Positions 15,910 through 23,593 of a stretch of 25,505 bases of DNA are shown in pieces; the stretch's first letter is position 1; the number at the start of each line of letters is the position of its first letter. This stretch comes from Bryobacterales bacterium (GTDB lineage: Bacteria > Acidobacteriota > Terriglobia > Bryobacterales > Bryobacteraceae). The translations under genes and the position numbers were made by a program. The stretch is from positions 1 to 25,505 of the forward strand of contig PLRZ01000396.1 in NCBI GenBank assembly GCA_003164075.1. The letters run 5' to 3'. Under the pieces are notes generated by a model. It saw nothing but the letters and a program-made list of their open reading frames with translations. It did no database searches and was not told where the DNA came from.

Positions 15910-16419
15910 TTAGGATGCCAGTAGTTCCTCGTAAGCCCTGGATTCAAAATCTGACCTCTCGATTCTCAAGCTGGAGATTATCCTGTAAGCAAGAGCGCTC
16001 GCGTGATGAATCTCAGAAGGTCTGCTTATGGGCACCTCTACTTCAAGAAACTGTCCAAGTCCTTGCACTTCGTCCAGGTGAATCCTGGCGCCTTCTAGCC
16101 AAAACAGTTTTCGTGTCTTCTTGACGATACCTTTCTTCCCAAACAAGCAGGATAGTTCAGCCTCAACTTCGACCGCATTCGACGGGCGGTATCTAAAATA
16201 GCTCGAAAAGCGAGGCCCTGGCTTATCTGCTCGCTGGTAATAGATGAACTCTGCCTGGCTGTCCGATTCCAAACGCATCTTGAGACGGCCCCGTGGAACC
16301 TGAAAGAACACATCCTCTTGGGAGAAGACCCGGGCTGGTTCTCCAGCAACCTCCCGCACGCGTGCAGCCATCTCTTCGGGTCGATGGAGTCGTACTTTCA
16401 CTTCGATATTCGCTGGCAT
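15910..16419 (-). CDS. CYTH-domain protein (class IV adenylate cyclase-like)
   Basis: 169 residues, starting ATG 16419, 15 bases after the upstream gene's stop. The start MPANIEVKVRL carries the strand motif of the CYTH tunnel fold (Glu6, Lys8 of ExExK; the first Glu is Asn, as in many CyaB-like proteins). Later strands are present: VPRGRLKMRLE, FIYYQRADKPGPRFSSY, a VKKTRKLFW strand and IHLDEVQGLGQFLEVEV. CYTH proteins bind triphosphates with divalent metal; members are adenylate cyclases, thiamine triphosphatases or tripolyphosphatases. Sequence alone does not settle which. Cytoplasmic. The tight pairing with the SAHH-like gene suggests one function. Base composition is visibly more AT-rich than in the GH67-like locus, consistent with transfer. 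Confidence 0.75.
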   Translation of the reverse strand: MPANIEVKVRLHRPEEMAARVREVAGEPARVFSQEDVFFQVPRGRLKMRLESDSQAEFIYYQRADKPGPRFSSYFRYRPSNAVEVEAELSCLFGKKGIVKKTRKLFWLEGARIHLDEVQGLGQFLEVEVPISRPSEIHHASALAYRIISSLRIERSDFESRAYEELLAS

Positions 16420-16434
16420 ACCGTCCTCCGCTAG

Positions 16435-17625
16435 TCAGTTATTGACGAACCGCAACCACTTCTTAGAAATATCGCTGAGATCCGCAGAGCCCACTTCATA
16501 GACCTTCTGGCCAGCCGGATAGTCGGCGGGTCTCGTGAGAAGTGTCGTCATACAAACCAGGATCTCCGAAAAGACTAAATCCAAAATTTCGACGGGTAGG
16601 CTGGGCAATAAGAAATTAACAGCCGTTCCTTCTTTTATGACCATTACGGTGTGGCCATTTGCCAGGCAATACTTTGCAACGTGACGACCGATCGGAGTGC
16701 GGCTGAGGGCCTGCTCCTCAAGCTTATGCATGTCGAACTCCGTGTTCTTGGAACCCACGCTGGCCAGGATCACATTGTCCTTGCACTCTTCTATTTCACG
16801 GAACACCAAAGCCCGGTCTGCTGTAGCCGCAAATATTATATCAGCGTGCTCGAGGAGCTTGCGCTTCGCATTGATATGGAATCCATCAATGAATGCGCTT
16901 AGGTTCTTGAAATCCTCTTTGTCATAAACCTGGACGATCACGTCCTGGTTTCGAAGCGCTCGGGCTACATTAGAACCTATCATGCCGTACCCGATTACGA
17001 GAGCATTGCGCCCAGCGATCGAAACTCCAAGACCCCTGAGCACAGACTCGGCAGCAGCGACCGCGTCTCTGCCGACAAACCGTGCCTCAATCTCCTTTAG
17101 GGCACTCTTGGCCACCGAGAACACCGGAATTGGAATGTCGCCAACTGCCTTTAAGTAGCGGTTGTGGCCGAACGTCGTATCCTCGACGATACCAGAGATG
17201 TACTGTGGTGCTTCCGGAGATAATCGCTTTAGTGGCTCTGCAAAATAGCCGCCTACGTCAAGAATCAGGATCGGCCTGGTATCGTTCTTTGACGCATGAA
17301 TAGCTTCGTTGAGAAGGTCATCCAAGAAGGTCGAGGTTTCTAGCTGATCATAAGTGATAAGGATTGGTTTCGTGCCGCTTGACTCCAACAACTTGGCGGC
17401 AGCGTCATCAATCGAATAGGGTTTTGCCAATAGGGCGAAAATGTCGACATCTACGCTCTTCAGGTGGGAGATATACTCTACCGTCGTTGGGAGTATGTGT
17501 TCAAGAATGATCAGACGTGCTCGACGTAGAGCATCGTTTTCCGCTAGCCGTACCAGCCAGCGCACAGTGCGAAGTTGCGTGTTCTCTAAGAGGTAGGGCA
17601 TCCGTAGCCTAATGAACAGGTTCAT
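16435..17625 (-). CDS. S-adenosylhomocysteine hydrolase-like NAD-binding protein, diverged active site
   Basis: 396 residues. ATG 17625 is preceded by GAGG with 4-base spacing; a longer frame to 17781 lacks such a site. The NAD-binding Rossmann core VIGYGMIGSNVARAL (residues 210-224) and the later EGTAVNF segment align with SAHH. SAHH landmarks in front of it are altered. The DDGGD motif reads DVGGYFA (123-129). GxxEETTTG reads GIVEDTTFG (145-153). In the SVTKSKFDN motif the lysine is kept (Lys177) but the aspartate is Ala181. Normal SAHH reversibly splits S-adenosylhomocysteine; this version probably has another ligand or role, such as a sensor. It leads a two-gene operon with the CYTH protein and diverges from the serine recombinase. 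It should not be read as the housekeeping ahcY. Confidence 0.7.
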   Translation of the reverse strand: MNLFIRLRMPYLLENTQLRTVRWLVRLAENDALRRARLIILEHILPTTVEYISHLKSVDVDIFALLAKPYSIDDAAAKLLESSGTKPILITYDQLETSTFLDDLLNEAIHASKNDTRPILILDVGGYFAEPLKRLSPEAPQYISGIVEDTTFGHNRYLKAVGDIPIPVFSVAKSALKEIEARFVGRDAVAAAESVLRGLGVSIAGRNALVIGYGMIGSNVARALRNQDVIVQVYDKEDFKNLSAFIDGFHINAKRKLLEHADIIFAATADRALVFREIEECKDNVILASVGSKNTEFDMHKLEEQALSRTPIGRHVAKYCLANGHTVMVIKEGTAVNFLLPSLPVEILDLVFSEILVCMTTLLTRPADYPAGQKVYEVGSADLSDISKKWLRFVNN

Positions 17626-17814
17626 TATACCTCTTCGTCTCTTCGTCGGCGGAGTTGTGTGCGTTTTGTTGCGAATCGTACGGCAGCCCTCTTTGTGGCA
17701 GTTCAGTTTCGGCAGATATCGGCTGACACGTGACTCCGGGATAAGACAATCAGCGTGGTTGCTGTGGTAATCGCCGATCATTCCGAGCGATAACGTTAAG
17801 GGGTAGCAGACTCA

Positions 17815-18423
17815 ATGCTCCGAATTGCGATTTACGCTCGTGTTTCCACTACCGACAAGGGCCAGGACACCGAGAATCAGCTTCGGGAACTTCGCCAGTT
17901 CGTCGTCAACAAGTCCTCCGAAGGCTGGACCCTCGCCGACGAATACGTCGATCACGCCACCGGCAAGAACGCCAACCGTCCCGAGTTCCAGCGGCTATTC
18001 CGCGATGCCGCCGAACGGAAGTTCGACCTCGTTCTGTTCTGGTCGCTGGACCGTTTCACCAGGGAGGGCGTCCTGGAGACCCTCCAGCATCTTCAGCGGC
18101 TCACCGGGAACGGGATCGACTGGTGGTCACTTAAGGAAGAGTATCTCCGCAGCATCGGTCCGTTCCGCGACGCGGTGCTTTCGATCCTGGCCACCATCGC
18201 CAAGCAGGAGCGGGTTCGCCTGTCGGAACGTGTCAAGGCGGGTCTGGACCGGGCGCGGGCGCAGGGCAAGGCTGTCGGCAGGCCCAAGATCGTAGTTGAT
18301 CGCGCCAAGGTCCTGGAACTTCACGGGCAGGGTTTGAGCCAGTGGGACATCAGCCAGCGGCTCGGCGTCTCCAGGGCGAGTGTCGGTCGGATCGTTGCGG
18401 AGAGGAGCAGCGGCACGGTATGA
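17815..18423 (+). CDS. Serine recombinase (resolvase/invertase family)
   Basis: 202 residues. The catalytic N-terminal domain starts IAIYARVSTTDKGQDTENQL with nucleophile Ser11, and SLDRFTRE carries the conserved arginine region. The long helix E (about residues 110-150) and a C-terminal helix-turn-helix (LSQWDISQRLGVSRASVGRI, about 173-192) complete a small Hin/TnpR-type enzyme. It makes two-base staggered cuts at paired sites to resolve, invert or integrate DNA. No inverted-repeat pair or invertible promoter was seen around it. ATG 17815 follows AAGGGG about 10 bases upstream. Its stop overlaps the next start by ATGA, so the two genes are translated together. Confidence 0.9.
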   Translation: MLRIAIYARVSTTDKGQDTENQLRELRQFVVNKSSEGWTLADEYVDHATGKNANRPEFQRLFRDAAERKFDLVLFWSLDRFTREGVLETLQHLQRLTGNGIDWWSLKEEYLRSIGPFRDAVLSILATIAKQERVRLSERVKAGLDRARAQGKAVGRPKIVVDRAKVLELHGQGLSQWDISQRLGVSRASVGRIVAERSSGTV

Positions 18424-18638
18424 CCTATCGGGTTGTTTGGGAGATTGATATCGAGGCCGATTCCCCACGAGAAGCTGCGAAGACGGCAGATGCATTCCGC
18501 CGTCTTTCGACGATGCCTTGCTTCACCGTTCGCGACCCAGCCGGCAACGTGAGCGAAGTGGATCTGGATGAATCGGACTGCGATTGTACGTGCCAATCCG
18601 GTCGTTGGAGTGTAGCCCGGCAGTTCGGCCGGCACTAG
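18420..18638 (+). CDS. Small conserved protein coupled to the serine recombinase
   Basis: 72 residues; the ATG lies in an ATGA overlap with the recombinase stop. The start MTYRVVWEIDIEADSPREAA belongs to a family of small proteins often met in islands, a strand-turn-helix of the type used in replication- or recombination-associated small proteins; no function is known to me. The C-terminal part has an acidic patch and a Cys-x-Cys-x-Cys run (DCDCTCQSG), possibly metal-binding. Coupling suggests it acts with the recombinase or in dosage with it. Confidence 0.65.
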   Translation: MTYRVVWEIDIEADSPREAAKTADAFRRLSTMPCFTVRDPAGNVSEVDLDESDCDCTCQSGRWSVARQFGRH

Positions 18639-18658
18639 GGCGGTCGCCAGTGCAATCT

Positions 18659-19546
18659 ATGCCAGAACTCAAGTCGATATTTTGCGTTCATTGCGGCTAC
18701 GAGGTCGGACCCCACGATACCTGGACGCTCCAATGCTGGTGCGGGACCAAGGCCAAGCCGATGCCAAATCCCGAGAATCGCCTCGCCGCCATCCTGGATC
18801 GGCTTAACCAGGTGAGCGGCGAGGTCTGCCGCTGGCGAGGGTCCCGTTATCAGGGCAACGGCATCTGGGATTACACACCGCCGGACCCGTTCGACAACGC
18901 ATCGATCTCCAGCGGTGATCTCTGTCCGATCAGAGACACGGAGACCCCAGGCCTCACCGACTACTTCGAACCGAACTACATGGGCGGCTCCGATTATTCT
19001 GGCGGTTCGGTCGAGGTTGCCAACCACAAGGTCTTCCTGGAGGAATTCGGTGACCTGCCTGGCGTGCACGAAATCCACGGCGACTTCGATACCTACGGCG
19101 TGGTGATCCGGCTCGACTGCATTACGTCACGGATGGTCGCGGTTTTCACGGCTCTGAGCAACTACCCGGTGATCTGCGAGGAGGTCCTATCTGATGTTGA
19201 GCGGGAGGCAGAAGACGAAGCCTGGGACAACTGGGTTCGGCGTGACTACGAGCGGGCAGTGGTGGCGGCGCTGAACGAAGACGAGGAGTACGCTTCCGAC
19301 CAGCCGCACGAATTCCGGGATGGCTGCCTCTGCCAGGATTGTTTGCGGGAGGCCATCGGTGGGTTGGAGGATCTTCGGTCGGTCTTCAAGCAGGTCGCCT
19401 CCAGGATCAATGTCTACTGGTCCAACGAGACAGGCAACAGCGCAACTGTCAACGTGGAGAGGATTGCAGCGGCGACTACGTTGGCGGACTTGGCACTGGA
19501 ATCAGGCGGTGGAGGTGCGACAACGACGCCGGCGGAGGGTGGATAA
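18659..19546 (+). CDS. Hypothetical protein with N-terminal zinc ribbon
   Basis: 295 residues from ATG 18659, 20 bases after the small gene. Residues 9-29 contain FCVHCGYEVGPHDTW and QCWCGTK, a C-x2-C...C-x-C knuckle likely to bind zinc. The rest is acidic with few hydrophobic stretches and a second CLCQDCL motif near residue 225. It ends in a Gly/Thr-rich tail. I do not recognise the family. It is soluble, presumably cytoplasmic, and sits last in the recombinase transcription unit. It converges with the XRE regulator 54 bases away. Alternative ATG at 18584 lies inside the preceding gene and was not chosen. Confidence 0.6.
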   Translation: MPELKSIFCVHCGYEVGPHDTWTLQCWCGTKAKPMPNPENRLAAILDRLNQVSGEVCRWRGSRYQGNGIWDYTPPDPFDNASISSGDLCPIRDTETPGLTDYFEPNYMGGSDYSGGSVEVANHKVFLEEFGDLPGVHEIHGDFDTYGVVIRLDCITSRMVAVFTALSNYPVICEEVLSDVEREAEDEAWDNWVRRDYERAVVAALNEDEEYASDQPHEFRDGCLCQDCLREAIGGLEDLRSVFKQVASRINVYWSNETGNSATVNVERIAAATTLADLALESGGGGATTTPAEGG

Positions 19547-19600
19547 AGTGGGCCTTTCGCTCGCTGTGCCAAGGCTTAGGGTGAGCTTGGAGTGCACGCC

Positions 19601-19876
19601 TCAGGCCCTTCGATTGACCGGCGCGGACCGTTTTCGCGCCATGCTGGCGTCGAGCCGCCGGGTGAACTCGCTGAAGGGAATGCCCAGGGCCCGGCAGAAT
19701 TCCCGGAGTTCGACCACGTCAATCCGCCGCTCTCCACGCTCGCATTTGCTTACGAATGATTGCGTCTCGTCGAGCCTTTTCGCCAGTTCGATTTGGGTTA
19801 CGCCTGCGCTTTTCCGGGCAGCACGGAATTGTCGCAGGAAGAGGGCATACCCCTCAGAATGTAGCGATTTCTCCAT
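19601..19876 (-). CDS. XRE-family helix-turn-helix regulator
   Basis: 91 residues with one Cro/C1-type helix-turn-helix: VTQIELAKRLDETQSFVSKC (about 26-45), followed by ERGERRIDVVELREFCRALG. ATG 19876 has AAGGG 5 bases before it. The C-terminus is short and basic with no sensor domain, like the controller proteins of restriction-modification systems and phage repressors. It is divergent from the PD-(D/E)XK gene over 91 bases that contain repeated ATAGTC half-sites. It most likely represses or times expression of that gene and its own. Confidence 0.8.
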   Translation of the reverse strand: MEKSLHSEGYALFLRQFRAARKSAGVTQIELAKRLDETQSFVSKCERGERRIDVVELREFCRALGIPFSEFTRRLDASMARKRSAPVNRRA

Positions 19877-19908
19877 GCAGGCCCTTCAGCTTCACGAAGC
19901 CTTAGGCT

Positions 19909-19943
19909 ATAGTCAGTGTTGGAATAGTCCAACTTCGACTATT
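19909..19943. promoter_or_regulatory. Operator-like repeats between XRE regulator and nuclease gene
   Basis: ATAGTC occurs at 19909-19914 and 19924-19929 (15 bases apart) and inverted as GACTAT at 19937-19942. Two overlapping inverted repeats result: GTTGGA-4-TCCAAC (19918-19933) and AATAGTC-7-GACTATT (19923-19943). The position between divergent starts suits binding by the XRE protein and control of both genes. Confidence 0.5.
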
Positions 19944-19967
19944 TCAATCCTGACTGCCGAGGCCTCC

Positions 19968-21317
19968 ATGGACCCAATCAATTTGTTCTCCAGGTACGAA
20001 GGGGGAGAAGACCCTGAGGAGGACCAGCTCTCCAGAGCGTTTTTGACGCAGTTGCGGCTATCTCCAGTCGCGCACATGACATTTTTGGACCTGATCCGCG
20101 AGCGGCAGGGTGAGCGTAGTGCGTCAAGAATCTCGCCTTCCGAGCTCCTCGGCAACCCGGTTGAGTTTGCCACCCAGGAGTGCCACGTTCGGCGTGAGGG
20201 CGGACGACTCCTTTCCGTGGTGTTGACCCGGGAGCCCTGGGGGACTGAGCTGTGCGTACACCCAACGGAAAACGGCCGGAGGTACGACGGGGTTGTGTAC
20301 TACGGCGATGAGGCGGTCATCATCATTGAGAACAAACCTCGGGAGGACGAAGGCCAACTGAAGGCCATATCGAGTCTGTTGGAACACGAGATGTGCCCGA
20401 ACGTGCCAGCGGATGGGCAGTTTATTATCGATCCGTTCGCTGTCAACGTGCTGTGGTCCGATATTCTGGAGCGATGGATGAGGCTCGCCGACTCGGATGC
20501 GCTCCAGAGATCGGAACGTCTAGCCCTCCGGGATTTTCAGGAACTCGTTCAAGCAATCTTCCCAGACCTATTCCCGTATTCGAGTATACGATCGTGTGTT
20601 CGGGCCGTCGGGCCGCTCCGCGAGCGGTGTGGAGCCATTCTGAAACTCATCGCCCCCGACCGCGTCGAGCGCGAGGGGATCAGGGACTACTACATTTCGA
20701 TCGGGACTGGGCCTGTGACCAAGATTTATCTCGGACCCGATCCTGGGGAGGACACCCGCATTCTGCCAGTTGAGCAGGTTCGTCTCCGGATGTTTCCGGC
20801 ACTGATGACCGGACAAGCGCGAGAGTTCTATCGGGACCCAGGCTTGAACCCGGACACCTTCCTGGCGCTGCCTGATCAGAAATGGGACATCGCTCCGCAT
20901 CTGGTCTTCAGAGTTAGAGGGGCAACCCCGAAGTTCGAGGCAAAAATCGTAGCCGATTTTCGTCAGTATTTTGATTTCTGGCGAGAAAACCCCGATTGTA
21001 TTTGCGGGAATATGTCGAGGGAATCCAAGGCCGGACAATGGTGGAGCACTCTGGTCAAGGCAGGCATTGTCGAAGAGACCCAGAGAACCGCGATGCTTGG
21101 AGCCTTTACTCCGCGAGAAGGCATCAACGCCTGTCCGGGATGGAAGACATCATTCCCTTGGAACATCGACGTGGCAGAGCAACTAGACAGCCAACGATTG
21201 GTTCCCGGCTCGAAGGAGACGGCATTCACTGCTTCGGTCCGCGAGAAGATCCGGCAGGTATTCCGGGCGATGAGTCAGGATTTCGACAACTTACTGATGC
21301 AGGCGGGGGATGCGTGA
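19968..21317 (+). CDS. PD-(D/E)XK nuclease-superfamily-like protein
   Basis: 449 residues from ATG 19968, preceded by GAGG at 5 bases. The N-terminus EEDQLSRAFLTQL (17-29) is the acidic helix common in this superfamily. The core reads RRYDGVV (Asp107), then AVIIIENKP with Glu121 and Lys123, giving D-x13-ENK. This is the metal-binding and cutting site of restriction-type nucleases. The remaining 300 residues are unrecognised and could select the target or respond to infection. The protein is soluble. The divergent XRE regulator and the island setting resemble a stand-alone restriction-like defence. No methyltransferase is nearby. A longer frame up to 19320 is rejected because it runs antisense through the regulator. 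Confidence 0.7.
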   Translation: MDPINLFSRYEGGEDPEEDQLSRAFLTQLRLSPVAHMTFLDLIRERQGERSASRISPSELLGNPVEFATQECHVRREGGRLLSVVLTREPWGTELCVHPTENGRRYDGVVYYGDEAVIIIENKPREDEGQLKAISSLLEHEMCPNVPADGQFIIDPFAVNVLWSDILERWMRLADSDALQRSERLALRDFQELVQAIFPDLFPYSSIRSCVRAVGPLRERCGAILKLIAPDRVEREGIRDYYISIGTGPVTKIYLGPDPGEDTRILPVEQVRLRMFPALMTGQAREFYRDPGLNPDTFLALPDQKWDIAPHLVFRVRGATPKFEAKIVADFRQYFDFWRENPDCICGNMSRESKAGQWWSTLVKAGIVEETQRTAMLGAFTPREGINACPGWKTSFPWNIDVAEQLDSQRLVPGSKETAFTASVREKIRQVFRAMSQDFDNLLMQAGDA

Positions 21318-21401
21318 CACACATCAGCGGAGTGGGATAAGAGAGGGCCCTTGGCGGACCCGTACTGACACGTGAAACGGACGGAGGAAAGGACACTTGC
21401 G

Positions 21402-21821
21402 ATGAAATACACGGCAGACGAGCAGGCCATTATGGTGGACGGCGAGGCTGTTGCCCGCATCGAGGTCCTGCTAGGAGAGCTCAATGCCGCCAAGTTCGCG
21501 GATTTGATCTCGGCAGCCAACCGCGGGATTGGTCACGAAGGCCTGAGCCCCACCCTGTCAATACCTGGCTTGGTGAATGACGTTGACGAGACAGGCGCGG
21601 GGGACTTCCTTGCCTCCCATCACGTTCCGATCATCGGTCCAGAGATGGGCATTGAGCTTATCAAAGTCGTGAAGCGCCTGGAGGTCGTGGGTCAGGTGTA
21701 CCCGCTTCCAGCAACCGTGGAGGTGTATCGGCTGGCGTTGCACCTCGTTCTACAAGTAGCGGCGGAGCATCAACGGGCCTTCTGCACGAAGCTGGAGCAG
21801 GCACTTGCAGAATCTGATTGA
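21402..21821 (+). CDS. Hypothetical protein
   Basis: 139 residues from ATG 21402, with an AAGGA-rich ribosome-binding stretch ending about 9 bases upstream. An earlier GTG at 21372 has no such site. The protein is acidic (MKYTADEQAIMVDGEAVARI, then RGIGHEGLSPTLSIPGLVND), appears soluble and has a helical C-terminus. I recognise no family. It follows the nuclease gene by 84 bases on the same strand and probably shares its transcript. It could be a partner or immunity subunit, but nothing in the sequence shows this. Confidence 0.5.
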   Translation: MKYTADEQAIMVDGEAVARIEVLLGELNAAKFADLISAANRGIGHEGLSPTLSIPGLVNDVDETGAGDFLASHHVPIIGPEMGIELIKVVKRLEVVGQVYPLPATVEVYRLALHLVLQVAAEHQRAFCTKLEQALAESD

Positions 21822-22029
21822 CAGGAGAGGCGTCGGAAGAAGGCTCGACGGAGGCCTGGCAGAGTCGGCCCTTGGCTCGGTGGGCCAACCGCCCCGACCC
21901 AGAGCCGGCGACGCAAGGAAGGCCTTCCCTTGAGCGCGGGCAGGGCGTTGGGCGGGTGGAGTCGCAGCCCTGTCCGGCCAAGGTTCGCGCCCGGATGGAG
22001 GGAACAGATCGCTTGCGAAGGAGGATGGT

Positions 22030-23121
22030 GTGACCAGTCGAGAATCGTTAATGGCATGGTTGGACGACTACGTTCTCAATTTGAGAATTCTGTCGCAGCG
22101 CTACCTGGAGGCCGATTGCATCGAGCAGCGCGCCGCCCTGCTCGCTCCCGACTGGCTAACCATCAATTGGTACGACTCGCTTTGGCTGTTCGAACTGGAG
22201 GGCATCAAGGCGAGCGGTTATCCCGAAGTGCTCGATGCCGGGAATGTTGCCGAGTACTGCACGACTTCGAAGTTCGCGGAGTTCGCATCGCGGGTTGCCC
22301 TGAACGCGGCCGATAGCGACCAGGCTGCCTGGAACACGGCCTGGCCGCAGCTACCGATTTCGGTTATCGAACTCGATCCGCGGTTTGTGGCCTTCCGGAC
22401 GATTCACGATTGGATCGTCCTGAGTGCCAGGGTGCTGGCCGACCGATCCGATTGTCTGGAGGACCTGGAACGGGAATCATACTCCAACGACAGGACTACG
22501 AAAGAGCGACGTGACCCGTTCACGCGGCCGATCCAGACGGAAGACGAAGATGGGGAGCCCGTTGGCTTGCTTTGCGGTAACCTCCGCGAACGTCTCGTGG
22601 GTGGACGTGCGTCCTACATTGGGGAGCCGGGGTACCTAATCCCGGATTGGCGTCAGGTTCAGCGGCCTTGGGAGGCACTCCGGTACTTTCACTGCCGGGG
22701 ATTGATCTTGCCAATGGAGTTCCGCTACGGGCCGCTCCGCGAACAAACTGATCCCAGGCTGGCCCGGTTTGAGCTGCTGAGGCCCGAGGTGTTCTCGACG
22801 TACGTTTCCGAAGTGCTCGCGAAGGATCAGCCGGAACTGAGTGAAGCATGGCGGGATCGACCAGCTGAAGACGTTCGGCATGATCCGCGGTTCATGGCCC
22901 ATAAATGCGGGTTCGATACCCAGATCATCCTACATATTGCGCGTGAGGCAATGACTGCAATGGAGTCTGAAATTGCCAGAGACGACTTGGAAGTTGGATT
23001 AGTGGACTCCGCCCGACTCCGAGCACTCGAAGACGGAGAGGCATTGTATCGACACCTCATGGAACTGGGCCGGGAAACCACAGATTCGGAGGTTGATGAC
23101 AAGCCCGAGAAGCCCAACTGA
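22030..23121 (+). CDS. Hypothetical protein
   Basis: 363 residues, start GTG 22030 with AAGGAGGA upstream. It is largely helical, rich in Trp, Asp, Glu and Arg, and without membrane segments or signal peptide (MTSRESLMAWLDDYVLNLRI at the start; DWLTINWYDSLWLFELEGIK later). The acidic C-terminus ends in KPEKPN. No motif I know is visible. It is third in the plus-strand run after the nuclease and the 139-residue gene, with a 208-base gap before it. Its function is unknown. It is listed because the ribosome-binding site and composition are convincing. Confidence 0.6.
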   Translation: MTSRESLMAWLDDYVLNLRILSQRYLEADCIEQRAALLAPDWLTINWYDSLWLFELEGIKASGYPEVLDAGNVAEYCTTSKFAEFASRVALNAADSDQAAWNTAWPQLPISVIELDPRFVAFRTIHDWIVLSARVLADRSDCLEDLERESYSNDRTTKERRDPFTRPIQTEDEDGEPVGLLCGNLRERLVGGRASYIGEPGYLIPDWRQVQRPWEALRYFHCRGLILPMEFRYGPLREQTDPRLARFELLRPEVFSTYVSEVLAKDQPELSEAWRDRPAEDVRHDPRFMAHKCGFDTQIILHIAREAMTAMESEIARDDLEVGLVDSARLRALEDGEALYRHLMELGRETTDSEVDDKPEKPN

Positions 23122-23226
23122 ACTCGCGCTTTCGCTGAGGGTCCCAAGGCGAACGCCCCGGTGCCGGTGCCGGCGTCAACCGCTTCGCTTGAGCGCGGGC
23201 GAGGTGTTTCCGTGCGGGGTTGAGCC

Positions 23227-23541
23227 ATGAAGGTGCTGTGGTGCTGGAGGTGCAAGATGGAAATCCCGATGCTTGAGCCGGACGAAGTGGATCGGGTGTT
23301 CGGGCTGGTCAACACCGGTGAGAGCGCTGATCCGTTCCAACGCGAATGGGGACCTGCTCTCCGCGAATACGAGCACATCACCGGATTCCACGAAACCAAC
23401 CCGATGGCGCTCTACCACCATCAGGTCAAAATGTTCGGCCCGCCATGCCGGCGTTGTGGGAAGCCACTGACGACGCCGCGAGCGAAGATTTGTGGGGCGT
23501 GTATGGAGCCGGTGGCAGCTCAGAAGAGGACACGATGGTGA
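23227..23541 (+). CDS. Small zinc-ribbon protein of an island-associated family
   Basis: 104 residues. It starts MKVLWCWRCKMEIPMLEPDE and ends with CRRCGKPLTTPRAKICGACM, two Cys pairs at each end of the protein that would form zinc knuckles. A HETNPMALYHHQ stretch lies between. The family is common as an orphan small gene in soil bacteria and islands, and no role is established that I know of. GTTGAGCC precedes the ATG; the ribosome-binding site is weak. It lies 52 bases upstream of the integrase. Confidence 0.7.
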   Translation: MKVLWCWRCKMEIPMLEPDEVDRVFGLVNTGESADPFQREWGPALREYEHITGFHETNPMALYHHQVKMFGPPCRRCGKPLTTPRAKICGACMEPVAAQKRTRW

Positions 23542-23593
23542 TTCTCGCTGGTTGGTTTCCGGTCGACTCTGGGCGAAAATGGAGGTTCACTGA

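Noticed and set aside
19320..19967. Long upstream extension of the nuclease frame
   Set aside because: It runs through the zinc-ribbon gene and antisense through the XRE regulator. Family-like text and the ribosome-binding site support ATG 19968.
21929..23200. 13-base identical string CTTGAGCGCGGGC in two intergenic gaps (21929-21941, 23188-23200)
   Set aside because: Several 13-base matches are expected by chance in GC-rich DNA of this length, and the surrounding similarity is weak.
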